From Anaerolineae bacterium (lineage in GTDB: Bacteria; Chloroflexota; Anaerolineae; Caldilineales; Caldilineaceae): a stretch of 64,000 nucleotides of DNA. This document shows positions 59,401 through 63,648 of the stretch, in pieces. The notes under the pieces were generated by a model. That model was not told the origin of the DNA and did no database searches. It saw only the letters and a list, made by a program, of their open reading frames with translations. The translations under genes and the position numbers were made by a program. Position 1 is the stretch's first letter. Each line of letters opens with the position of its first letter. Location: contig JAUIHI010000014.1 in the NCBI GenBank assembly GCA_030432295.1, positions 1 to 64,000 on the forward strand, read 5' to 3'.

Positions 59401-62209
59401 CATCGGCACAATCCCCGGCGGCGGACAGGTGGTCATCACCTTCCGGGTGACGATTAGCAATCCCCTGCCGGCCGGTGTGCTGTCGATTGCCAACCAGGGC
59501 ACAGTCGTCAGCAACGAACTGCCAGCCGTCCCCAGCGATGACCCGGACACGGGCACGCCAGACGACCCGACGGAGACCCAACTGGTGGCTGCGCCTGTGC
59601 TGGAAGCCGACAAGCGGGACAGCCTCTTCACCGACACAGACGGGGATGGCGCGGTCAGCCCCGGCGACGTACTGCTCTACGAGACAGTCATTCGCAATAC
59701 GGGCAACGCGGCTGCGTCCGGCGTGATCTTTGTAGACTTCCCGGACCCCAACACGACTCTCGTCGTCGGTTCGGTGCAGAGCAGCCAGGGCACAGTCGTC
59801 ACAGGCAACAATGCAGGCGATGGCGGCGCGCGGGTTGAGATCGGCACAATTGTCGGCGGAGGCCAGGTGGTAATCACCTTCCGGGTGACGGTCAACAATC
59901 CTCTGCCCGCCAATGTGAGCCGGGTTGTCAACCAGGGCACAGTCACCAGCAACGAGCTGCCCGCGGTCGCCACCAACGACCCGGACACAGCCGCTGTGGA
60001 CGACCCGACTGTCACACCCATCAACGCAGCGCCAAGACTTTCCCTGACAAAGACCGATTCCCTCTTCACCGATGTGGACGGCAACGGCCAGCCCAGCCCC
60101 GGCGATGTACTCCAATACCGGATTGTCGTGCGCAATACGGGCAACCAGGCCGCGGTCAATGTGATCATACAGGACGCGCCGGATCCATTCACCCGGCTGG
60201 TGGTCGGCACTGTGCAGACCACAGCGGGCACTGTGACCACAGGCAATACGGCTGGCGATGCCAGTGTCGTCGTGGCTGTGGGCACACTCCCCGGCGGCGG
60301 CGGACAGGCGGTGATCACCTATCGGGTGACAATCGTCAACCCGGTTCCCGCCACAGTGGAACAGGTGGCCAACCAGGCCCTGGCCGGTGCGGACAACGCA
60401 GGCGGTATATCCAGCGATGATCCAGACACCCCGGCCCTGGGCGATCCGACCCTGACACCGGTGGTGGCCGAGCCGCTGCTGGATGTGAGCAAGCGGGACA
60501 GCCTCTTCATCGACGCCAACGGCGATGGGGTGGCAAGTCCTGGCGACACACTCATCTACCAGATCACAATTCTGAACGTGGGCAACCGGGCCGCGACCAA
60601 TCTGGTCTTCAATGACACGCCCGACCCCAATACAGCGCTGATTGTGGGTACTGTGCAGACCAACCGGGGCACAGTCGTCAGCGGCAACAATGCAGGCAAT
60701 ACCGTTGTACGGGTCAACCTTGGAACCCTGCCCGGCGGCGGTGCACGGGCTGACATCAGCTTCCAGGTCCGCATCACCGACACACTCCCGGCCACTGTGC
60801 AGCAGATCGCCAACCAGGGCATTGTCACCGGTGACAATGTGGCCCCGGAGCCGTCTGACGACCCGGACACAGCCACGGACAACGACCCCACCCGCACGCC
60901 GGTGGTGGGCGATCCGCTGGTCAGTGCCAGCAAACAGGATTCTCTGCTCATCGATGCCGACGGCAATGGGGCTGTCACTGCTGGGGATACCCTGCTCTAT
61001 CAGGTGGTCATCAACAACAGCGGCAACCGGGCCGCGGCAGGTGTGGTCTACACCGATACCGCGGACGTGAACACGACGATTGTCCCTGGCTCAGTGCAGA
61101 CGAGCATCGGCACAGTGACAACGGGCAACGCAGCAGGAGACCGCACCATCCGCGTGGATGTGGGCGAACTGCCCGCCCGCTACGAAGTCACTATCTCCTA
61201 TCAGGTGACGGTCAACGATCCCGTGCCCGCAGGTGTGAAGGAACTTCGCAACCAGGGCACAGTGACCGGTGTCGCTATCGCTGATGTGACGACAGACGAT
61301 CCCGCATCGCCAGACCCGCTGGACCCCACGGGGACCACACTGGGCGAGGCCCGGCTCGGCCTGACAAAGCAGGCCCAGCCCCAGGCAGGCACGTCAATCT
61401 TCCCAGGGGACCACATCACCTATACCCTGCGTCTGGCCAATCTGGGCACAATTCCGGTTACAAATGCGGTGATTACGGACAGCATTCCTCCGGGGACCGC
61501 CTATGTGCCGGGCAGCGCACAACCCACCCCGGCCAGCGGACCCGATCCTCTGGTCTGGCAGATAGCCCAACTGGGCATAGGCGAGGCGTTCACAGTCAGC
61601 TTCAGTGTCGAGGTGTTGCCGGTCGGACAGGTGACCGCGATTGTCAATGTGGGGTTGGCTGAATCAGACCAGACACCGGTGACTACATCACCGTTTGTGG
61701 TGCTGCCCTTCGACCCGACGGACATCGATCTGCTCAGCTTCACGGCTACACCAGAAGGGCCGGCCCTGCGGGTTGCCTGGGTGACCGGTGCGGAGATCGA
61801 TACCTGGGGCTTCCATCTGTGGCGCAGCGACAGCGCTGACCGGAGTCAGGCCGTGCGGGTGACTTCCCAACTCATCCCTGCGGAGGGACGCAACGGCGGC
61901 GGCAGTGACTACAGCTTCCTGGACGCGGATGTGACAGCCGATGTGCTCTACTGGTACTGGCTGGAAGAAGTGGAGACCGACGACAGCCGCAACGAATACG
62001 GGCCGGTGTCAGGCAGTCTACCCGGTGCGGGCAGTGGAGTGGACGAGAATCACTCGCTCTTCCTGCCGATGGTGGGGCAGGGGCAGGCGACTGAACTGAC
62101 AGCACCGACGGAGCCTCCCCCCACGGAAACAGAACCGCCGGCAGAGGCAGACCCACCGGCAGACGCAGAGGGCAGTGAGAAGATTCTGCTGCCGCTGGTC
62201 AATCGGTAA
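41276..62209 (+). CDS. Giant secreted repeat protein, C-terminal part (after frameshift)
   Basis: About 6,977 codons with no stop. The sensible sequence starts GLDKQIFGSPVRIGQPFTYTINFDFFGG and continues the beta-sandwich series of the upstream frame. Order: DUF11 units (41.3-45.2 kb, e.g. LEVSKSLLATNQAHTSGLNVAVGEQITYTL), 14 SdrD-B/Cna-B-like domains (45281-50380), 25 DUF11-type units with DxDGxG loops (50388-61360), one last DUF11 unit, and a ~290-residue tail with a WVTGAEIDTWGFHLWRS beta domain and two LP(L/M)V motifs ending KILLPLVNR. The open frame extends upstream to 40988 with a TTG start, but that part is non-homologous. Function is probably adhesion, sheath or biofilm matrix. The gene ends in a perfect terminator. 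Confidence 0.85.
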   Translation, partial: GLDKQIFGSPVRIGQPFTYTINFDFFGGRTYNSAVLTDTLPKLDGTLVFSPTGVTIVNENSGGNSWAVGSLSGDKLIFTTAAAGTVIGPDSVAITVTGLISNALTADNNDIFTNGADLTWTDDGRGYSLNDSVDGQIIEPILVITKLGRPDTELQAGDEITYTLRVTNTAPSTATAFDVDLTDAIPNFLTYSRGFSAPGATSSGATAQLITATYAQIPLGQSVSITYVVAVLAGAPVGRDLINTAVISHTSMPGDNPSERTGDPADPGGAANDHNTSTTEGVNVAPLEVSKSLLATNQAHTSGLNVAVGEQITYTLLVTVPQGLVSTGVMTDVLDDGLAFVACDSIAASPGIGTDLAGDFAEACSGPTVTNSGRQAVFDFGTVTNTDTDGATVETILITYRAVLLNSSATNRGTTWNNSATFGWADGTSNSSAPDVTVVEPSLAITKTLTPATTQANQTVTVTLEIAHTTASDADAMTVVITDALPAGLTFANGIANVSGAPYTSGTESGGTITFGWDTLPLGQTSTVRFLATVDQTVVPNTTIVNDAFLRWSSLPGDVTTPQSSFNPDSTERTGDTTNPGSTSNDHRAQDDDDLSFATLAFDKSLTTTNQPHTSGLNVAIGEQITYTISITVPQGTIPSAVVTDVLDTGLAFIALDSVTASTGVTWSGAGTAAFANSGERMVVDFGTITNANTDPATTEVITLVYRAVVLNTTGNNRGDTRNNQADFTWSAGSLSDTTPDVTIVEPDLTIAKSVVPLNGDAGDIFTFTLAITHTASSNTDAMTVVITDAVPAGMTYVAGSVQDESGTATTSASESGGIVTFAWDTLALGTGSSVSFRATLNQSTPPLSIFTNTAFLRWSSLPGDITTPQSTENGLSTERTGNTADPGGIANDHSVPDNTSLGTPGYSIAKALDATSAVHTAGANVTIGEVITYALTITLPEGTTTGLVVVDNLPAGLAFVPGSVSVDTTGFNGSVSAPAAASAGGSGDDVTLTFTPVTVTGDNVTTNNSFVVLLRALVLDIPANAGIVPPGQTVLTNSATAQVGSTPIQQTAPVTATVVEPRMEIVKSLAPSVAAANDTVTITLVVSNTGTSEAFEVVVDDPLPDAKFTGAAPVTTPAGFAFSTVVSATNTIVRFTGGNIPVGESRTFVFSVRLTNGVVKGEVLTNVATVTQATTLPGTDAGERDEPDVSANAPLTISAPDLTLTKTNNLTSLLPGQTTVYSLTVTNVGDRTATGVVLTDTVPLSTTFDLANSSAGWSCGDNAAAGTLCTFPVGTLAVNANQTVRFAVTLEMPLLTSTAQITNTATTGDDGTNGPDPTPGNNTASDIDPTILSSLGNYVWLDVNYDGQQGAPATETPVADVVVNLYDSNGVLIATTTTDNSGFYNFGGLGPGDYTVEFIPPAGYALTTQTVGATATDSNADPTTGRSAPVTLGAGEHNPTIDAGLITLVNLGDYVWQDTDGDGQQGNPAVEPPVAGVTVTLTLPSGTVLTTTTDASGIYTFTDLLPNETYTVTFTPPPGTDFTGQNSGNDASDSDADPASGVVVVDLGLNDDPSIDAGLVQPMNLGDYVWFDSNANGQQDPGEPGIGGASVALFLADGVTPATDLNGNPVTAQTTGPDGLYNFTNLPPGGYVVQVTMPAGYEATPVQVADPNTDSNTDSNIASSAANIHSSGVVTLTVGGEPVAGVDTDGANGNLSVDFGFTGVNLGDYVWFDTNYDGQQGTPALEPVAAGVTVTLTYPNGTVLTTVTDASGLYSFTNLIPNQTYTVTFAPPPGYAITTQNSGADGTDSDADPATGVVVVDLGTTDDPTIDAGLVELVNLGDYVWQDTDGDGQQGNPAVEPPVAGVTVTLTLPSGTVLTTTTDASGIYTFTDLLPNETYTVTFTPPPGTDFTGQNSGNDASDSDADPTTGVVVVDLGLNDDPSIDAGLVQPMNLGDYVWFDSNANGQQDGGEPGIAGVTVTLFLADGVTPALDLNGNPVTAQTTGPDGLYNFTNLPPGGYVVQVTMPAGYEPTPVQVADPNTDSNTDSNIASSVANIHSSGVVTLTVGGEPVAGVDTDGANGNLSVDFGFTGVNLGDYVWFDTNYDGQQGTPALEPVAAGVTVTLTYPNGTVLTTVTDASGLYSFTNLIPNQTYTVTFAPPPGYAITTQNSGNDASDSDANPATGVVVVDLGTTDDLTIDVGLVELVNLGDYVWQDTNGDGQQGNPAVEPPVAGVTVTLTLPSGTVLTTTTDASGIYTFTDLLPNETYTVTFTPPPGTDFTGQNSGNDTSDSDADPTTGVVVVDLGLNDDPSIDAGLVQPMNLGDYVWFDSNANGQQDVGEPGIAGVTVTLFLADGVTPALDLNGNPVTAQTTGPDGLYNFTNLAPGGYVVQVTMPAGYEPTPVQVADPNTDSNTDSNIASSAANIHSSGVVTLTVGGEPVVGVDTDGANGNLSVDFGFTGVNLGDYVWFDTNYDGQQGTPALEPVAAGVTVTLTYPNGTVLTTVTDASGLYSFTNLIPNQTYTVTFSALPGYALTTQNSGNDASDSDADPATGVVVVDLGTTDDLTIDAGLVELVNLGDYVWFDINGDGQQGDPAVELPIEGVTVTLTLPNGTVLTTTTDASGLYTFTDLLPNETYTVTFTPPLGYGFTDQNSGNDASDSDADPASGVVVVDLGLNDDPSIDAGLVQSMNLGNFVWFDSNANGQQDPGEPGIAGAVVTLFQADGVTPATDENGNPVLAQTTGPNGLYNFTHLDPDGYVVQVTMPAGYTPTPLQVADPNTDSNTDSNIASSAANIHSSGIVTLTATGEPPASVDGDGANGNLSVDFGFIGVNLGDYVWLDVNFDGQQGDPAVELPLAGVTVTLTYPNGTVLTTATDASGLYSFTNLIPNQTYTVTFAPPPQYTITTQNSGADGTDSDANPATGVVIVDLGITDDLTIDAGLYVALKIGDTLWIDYNADGNDDPAEPGLPGVTVNLLDGSGNVISTTVTGPDGTYLFPDLPPGTYTVEVDQTTLPPGFTNTHDLDGNHDSSTTVTQPSGQDNLNLDFGYVGVPVLLTTKRDTHFTDVDNDGVPSPGDVLLYTILISNTGTGPLTSIVFTDTPGVNTTLVVPSVQTSLGTVITGNGAGNTSVRVTVGTLPGKTQATITFRVTINNPLPAGVTQVANQGTVSSAELPATPTDDPDTGTGGDPTVTPVNASAAPQITKQSSLVRDADGNGVVSPGDTLRYDLRMVNLGNATTANVVFSDTPDANTTLVVGSVLSNKGTVTTGNTAGDTTVTIAVGDVNPGDVVLISFDVTVNVGLTTGTVLSNQGQIAYDSDGDGNNDSTRPTDGDTTQPGDQPTTNTIGGSPEGVAIKSVSDVNGGNLEPGDILLYTIVLQNTSAFNAPGVAFEDPIPAHTVYLANSVSAPGASTVVSTTPTLRITGIDVPARSQVLITFRVQVINPLPAGVTEISNQGTVFFDSDGDGVNDSSQPTDGDTVNPGNQPTVIPVTAGPNYGETTKTVALVTDADGNGVVTPGDTLRYTIRIPNTGNQDSLGAVFLLDTIPANTTYVGGSATADRGTASFNTGSNRVEWSGDVPAGTAVSITFDVTINTGIVTGIVISNQGAVRYDTDNDGTPDATELTDSDTTDPGEQPTTVPVGGSPEGVARKTATDLNGGNLEPGDVILYTVVLQNNSGFNAPGIEFIDSIPAHTDYITNSLTVPAGATIVTQSPTIRVSGVDVNANSQVTITFQVQIANPLPAGITQIANQGTVFFDSDGDGTNDSTQPTDGDPGTPGNQPTISPVDATLEYSATKRDRLFTDADSNGTPSPGDTIEYEIVVSNTGNQAVTNVVFADTPDANTVLEVGSVQTSAGTITTGNDPGNTSVSVNIGTLNGGTSVTISFRVTINAPLPSGVTQVANQGTLSSTELPTVITDDPDTPANEDPTVTPVVAAPVLAASKRDSLAVDADSNGTPSPGDTVEYAITIQNTGNQAATGLLFNDTPDANSALVVGSVTTSAGTVTTGNNGGDTTVAVDIGSLNGGASVTITFRVTINNPVPAGITQIANQGSLSSNELPTEQTDDPDTAASGDPTVTPISAQPVVSATKVDSLAVDADGNGSTSPGDTIEYRITIANSGNQAGRATFIDNVLDPNVTLVVGSVQTTLGTIARGNNPGNTGVQVNVGLIPGGGGTVVISFRVAVNNPLPAGVTQVGNQATVSGSNFPTVPTDDPDTPANGDPTLTPVVSEPVLTASKRDTLVVDADSNGSASPGDTLEYQVTIQNTGNSAATSVVFNDIPDSNTALVVGSVQTSTGTVTTGNTAGNTSVSVNIGTLPGGGSVTITFRVTIDDPLPAGVTRVLNQGTVSSDQLPSVPTDDPDTAASGDPTATPVAAAPVLAATKDDSLLVDADGNGIASPGDTILYQITLQNSGNQAATGVVFNDTPDANTSLIVGSVQANAGTVTTGNGAGHTTVSVNIGTLPGGGSVTITFRVTIDDPLPAGVTQIANQGTLTSNELPTLPTDDPDTGAGGDPTITHLTAAPILDATKRDSLAVDADSDGIPSPGDTLEYRVVIHNSGNQAATGVVFDDTPGANTSLVVGSVQPSAGTVTTGNAAGNTTVSVNIGTIPGGGQVVITFRVTIANPLPAGVTRVVNQGTVHSNEVPSLPTDDPDTAQADDPTATPLTAAPLIDATKRDSLVVDADGNGSASPGDTIEYQIVVANNGNQAGIAAFVNDLLDPNVALVVGSVQTSQGTIVRGNATSDTSVNVSLGTIPGGQSATITFRVTIRNPLPAAVTQVANQAVVTGDNFPDVPTDDPDTPAADDETVTQVAAAPVLAATKRDSLAVDADSDGIASPGDTLEYRVVIRNSGNSAATSVVFNDTPGANTSLVVGSVQTSQGTVTTGNTAGNTTVAVNVGTIPGGGQVVVTFRVTIINPLPAGVTQVANQGTVHSDQLPAVPTDDPDTGAADDPTATPLTAAPVLSSTKRDTLAVDADGDGIASPGDTLEYRVVIRNSGNSAATDVVFDDTPGANTTLVVGSVQTNAGTVTTGNTAGNTTVSVNVGTIPGGGQVVITFRVTINNPLPAGVTRVVNQGTVHSNELPSLPTDDPDTAQADDPTATPLTAAPLIDATKRDSLAVDADGNGQPSPGDTIEYRIVVANNGNQAGLATFVDNLLDTNALLVVGSVQSSQGTVTQGNTAGDTSVIVSLGTIPGGQSATITFRVTIRNPLPAGVTRITNQAVVTGDNFPDVPTDDPDTPAADDPTITSLVAEPVLAATKRDSLAVDADGDGIASPGDTLEYRVVIRNSGNSAATDVVFDDTPGVNTSLVISSVQTSAGTVTTGNTAGNTTVSVNIGTIPGGGQVVITFRVTINNPLPAGVTRVVNQGTVSSNELPALPTDDPDTAQADDPTATPLTAAPLIDATKRDSLAVDADGNGQPSPGDTIEYRIVVANNGNQAGIAAFVNDLLDPNVALVVGSVQSSQGTIVRGNTTGDTSVNVSLGTVPGGQSATITFRVTIRNPLPAGVTQVVNQAVVTGDNFPDVPTDDPDTPTTDDPTITPLVAEPVLAATKRDSLAVDADGDGIASPGDTLEYRVVIRNSGNSAATDVVFDDTPGANTALVVGSVQTSAGTVTTGNTAGHTTVSVNIGTIPGGGQAVITFRVTINNPLPAGVTRVVNQGTVHSNELPSLPTDDPDTAQTDDPTATPLGAAPLIDATKRDTLAVDADGNGQPSPGDTIEYRIVVANSGNQAGVATFVDDLLDKNVALVVGSVQTSQGTVTRGNTAGDIGVTVSLGTVPGGQSATITFRVTINNPLPAGVTRITNQAVVTGDNFPNVPTDDPDTPAADDPTVTPVVAEPVLEATKRDSLAVDADGNGIPSPGDTLEYRVIIHNTGNSATTGVVFNDIPDANTALVVGSVQTSGGTVTAGNTAGNTSVSVNIGTIPGGGQVIITFQVTINNPLPAGVTRVVNQGTVSSNELPTVPTDDPDTSAVKDPTSTPLTAAPILTTTKRDSLAVDADSDGVASPGDTIEYRVVIQNSGNSAASGVVFNDTPDANTALLVGSVQTSVGTVTTGNSAGDATISVDIGTIPGGGQVVITFRVTISNPLPAGVLSIANQGTVVSNELPAVPSDDPDTGTPDDPTETQLVAAPVLEADKRDSLFTDTDGDGAVSPGDVLLYETVIRNTGNAAASGVIFVDFPDPNTTLVVGSVQSSQGTVVTGNNAGDGGARVEIGTIVGGGQVVITFRVTVNNPLPANVSRVVNQGTVTSNELPAVATNDPDTAAVDDPTVTPINAAPRLSLTKTDSLFTDVDGNGQPSPGDVLQYRIVVRNTGNQAAVNVIIQDAPDPFTRLVVGTVQTTAGTVTTGNTAGDASVVVAVGTLPGGGGQAVITYRVTIVNPVPATVEQVANQALAGADNAGGISSDDPDTPALGDPTLTPVVAEPLLDVSKRDSLFIDANGDGVASPGDTLIYQITILNVGNRAATNLVFNDTPDPNTALIVGTVQTNRGTVVSGNNAGNTVVRVNLGTLPGGGARADISFQVRITDTLPATVQQIANQGIVTGDNVAPEPSDDPDTATDNDPTRTPVVGDPLVSASKQDSLLIDADGNGAVTAGDTLLYQVVINNSGNRAAAGVVYTDTADVNTTIVPGSVQTSIGTVTTGNAAGDRTIRVDVGELPARYEVTISYQVTVNDPVPAGVKELRNQGTVTGVAIADVTTDDPASPDPLDPTGTTLGEARLGLTKQAQPQAGTSIFPGDHITYTLRLANLGTIPVTNAVITDSIPPGTAYVPGSAQPTPASGPDPLVWQIAQLGIGEAFTVSFSVEVLPVGQVTAIVNVGLAESDQTPVTTSPFVVLPFDPTDIDLLSFTATPEGPALRVAWVTGAEIDTWGFHLWRSDSADRSQAVRVTSQLIPAEGRNGGGSDYSFLDADVTADVLYWYWLEEVETDDSRNEYGPVSGSLPGAGSGVDENHSLFLPMVGQGQATELTAPTEPPPTETEPPAEADPPADAEGSEKILLPLVNR
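45281..50380 (+). repeat. Array of 14 SdrD-B-type repeats with an exact 1,107-bp higher-order period
   Basis: Domain starts (LG(D/N)YVW...) fall near 45281, 45629, 45971, 46395, 46736, 47078, 47501, 47843, 48185, 48607, 48950, 49289, 49715 and 50057. Three kinds alternate: WQDTDGDGQQG, WFDSNANGQQD and WFDTNYDGQQG. The triplet recurs at 45629, 46736, 47843, 48950 and 50057, always 1,107 bp apart. Each domain has a D-x-N/D-x-D/N-G calcium-type loop and the GVTVTL...TDASGxYTFT core. Near-identity between triplets suggests recent duplication or gene conversion. Confidence 0.88.
50388..61365 (+). repeat. Array of 25 DUF11-type repeats, 438-bp period
   Basis: Each unit starts with TKRDSLAVDADGNG..SPGDT(I/L)EYR and ends PTDDPDTP..DDPT.TP. 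In the most regular part the KRD codons' leading ACCAA falls at 54791, 55229, 55667, 56105, 56543, 56981, 57419, 57857, 58295, 58733 and 59171: exactly 438 bp (146 codons) each time. Two kinds alternate in part of the array: one with NQAG.A.FV..LLD.N and NQAVVTGDNFP, the other with NSAATDVVF.DTPGAN and NQGTV.SNELP. Units before 54.3 kb and after 59.6 kb are more diverged. Confidence 0.9.
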
Positions 62210-62216
62210 TCGAAGC

Positions 62217-62258
62217 AAAAAAATAGGGCCGACCCAAATGGGTCGGCCCTATTTTTTT
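62217..62258. terminator. Bidirectional intrinsic terminator after the giant gene
   Basis: AAAAAAATAGGGCCGACCC-AAAT-GGGTCGGCCCTATTTTTTT: a stem of at least 13 bp with a 4-nt loop, A-tract on one side and T-tract on the other. It starts eight bases after the stop codon. It is the clearest terminator in the window. Confidence 0.95.
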
Positions 62259-62373
62259 GCACAATCTGTCGGTGCAGCCTGGAATGGGAGGAGATTTTTG
62301 GCGTTCGCATCTCTTTTTTTCTACTGGTATACTGTCATTGTCGTTTCCCACCCCTAACCCCAGGAGAACCCCA

Positions 62374-63540
62374 ATGGCAGATCCAATCATCACAAAATTT
62401 GAAGTACACCAGTGGAAGTCCAGCCTGAAAGATATGGGCTACGACTACAACGGCTTCAATCTGGTCTATGAGCCGGGCGGCAGCGCGCCCACGGGCGGCT
62501 ACATTCTGAAGGTCTTCACAGACCAGGGCATTGTGGGCGAATATGCCGGGGGCAGCGCGCTCGACTACGCGTCCCTGGCCCGCTTCGCCCCCTATCTGAT
62601 CGGCAAGAGCGCGCTGGAACGGGAACGCATCTATACGGATGTGAACCGCGCCCTGCGTCAGGTGGCCCGCATCGGTCTGGCCCCGGTGGACATCGCGCTG
62701 TGGGACATCGCTGGCAAGCTCTACAACACGCCCATCTACAAACTGCTCGGCGGCTACAAAGAGAGTGTGCCCTGCTACGCCAGTACCTACCACGGCGATC
62801 ACCAGCCCGGCGGCCTCTCCACACCCGAAGCCTTTGCCGACTTTGCCGAGCAGTGCCTGGAACTGGGCTATCCCGCCTTCAAAATCCACGGCTGGGGCCG
62901 TGCGCCCATCCCCCAGGAGATCGCCAATGTCCACGCGGTGGGCCAGCGGGTTGGCGGCAAGATGGACCTGATGCTGGACCCGGCCTGCGAGTATCACACC
63001 TTTGGCGATGCCCTGAAAGTGGGCTGGGCCTGCGATGAAGAGCGCTTCTTCTGGTACGAGGACTCCTTCCGGGACGGGGGCACTTCCCAGTTTGCCCACC
63101 GCAAGCTGAAAGAACTGATCCGAACACCCCTGCTCCAGACCGAGCACATCCGATCCTTGGAACCCCACATCGATTTTGTGGTCAACGGCGCGACAGACTT
63201 TGTGCGGGGGGATGTGGGCTACGACGGCATCACCGGTGTGATGAAGATTGCCCACGCCTGCGAAGGGTTGGGTGTGGACATCGAATTCCACGGCCCCGGC
63301 CCGGCCCAGCGCCAGTGTATGGCAGCCATCCGCAACACCAACTACTACGAGATGGGCCTGCTCCATCCCAAAGCCCCGGCCAGCCACGAGCCGGAGCTTT
63401 TCCTGGATTATGCGGACGATCTGACCGCCATCGACAGCAAAGGCCACGTGCCGATTCCCCAGGGGCCGGGGCTGGGTGTGCAGATCAACTGGGAGTGGGT
63501 CGAGAAAAACCGGGTGGGCGTGGTAGAATATGGGGGCTAA
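62374..63540 (+). CDS. Mandelate racemase/muconate lactonizing enzyme family protein
   Basis: 388 aa; ATG 62374 after CCAGGAGAACCCC. Enolase-superfamily enzyme: the capping domain is followed by ALWDIAGKLYNTPIYKLLGG, the KxH-type motif FKIHGWG at the barrel's second strand, metal ligands in DLMLDPACEY, WYEDSF and LQTEH, and IEFHGPGPAQ near the end. The family dehydrates sugar acids or cycloisomerises muconates. Next to a DHDPS-family gene it suggests sugar-acid dehydration followed by aldol cleavage; the exact substrate is not determinable. Confidence 0.9.
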   Translation: MADPIITKFEVHQWKSSLKDMGYDYNGFNLVYEPGGSAPTGGYILKVFTDQGIVGEYAGGSALDYASLARFAPYLIGKSALERERIYTDVNRALRQVARIGLAPVDIALWDIAGKLYNTPIYKLLGGYKESVPCYASTYHGDHQPGGLSTPEAFADFAEQCLELGYPAFKIHGWGRAPIPQEIANVHAVGQRVGGKMDLMLDPACEYHTFGDALKVGWACDEERFFWYEDSFRDGGTSQFAHRKLKELIRTPLLQTEHIRSLEPHIDFVVNGATDFVRGDVGYDGITGVMKIAHACEGLGVDIEFHGPGPAQRQCMAAIRNTNYYEMGLLHPKAPASHEPELFLDYADDLTAIDSKGHVPIPQGPGLGVQINWEWVEKNRVGVVEYGG

Positions 63541-63576
63541 TGCGTGAAAAGTGATGCGTGAAACGTGAAAAGCGAT
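63541..63576. repeat. GTGAAACGTGA-word repeat
   Basis: TGCGTGAAAAGTGATGCGTG and AAACGTGAAAAGCG follow the enolase-family gene directly. The same words occur at 14907-14930. Short dispersed element; no hairpin partner is seen here. Confidence 0.55.
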
Positions 63577-63648
63577 TGCGTACTTGCGCGTGTATTGGCT
63601 GACCCCTATTGTTGAAAGCAAAATCTGACACCAGTGAAGGAGAACCCA

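Noticed and set aside
45281-61365. Regular repeats considered as a CRISPR array or non-coding satellite
   Set aside because: Units are 340-440 bp, remain in one open frame and encode known beta-sandwich domains.
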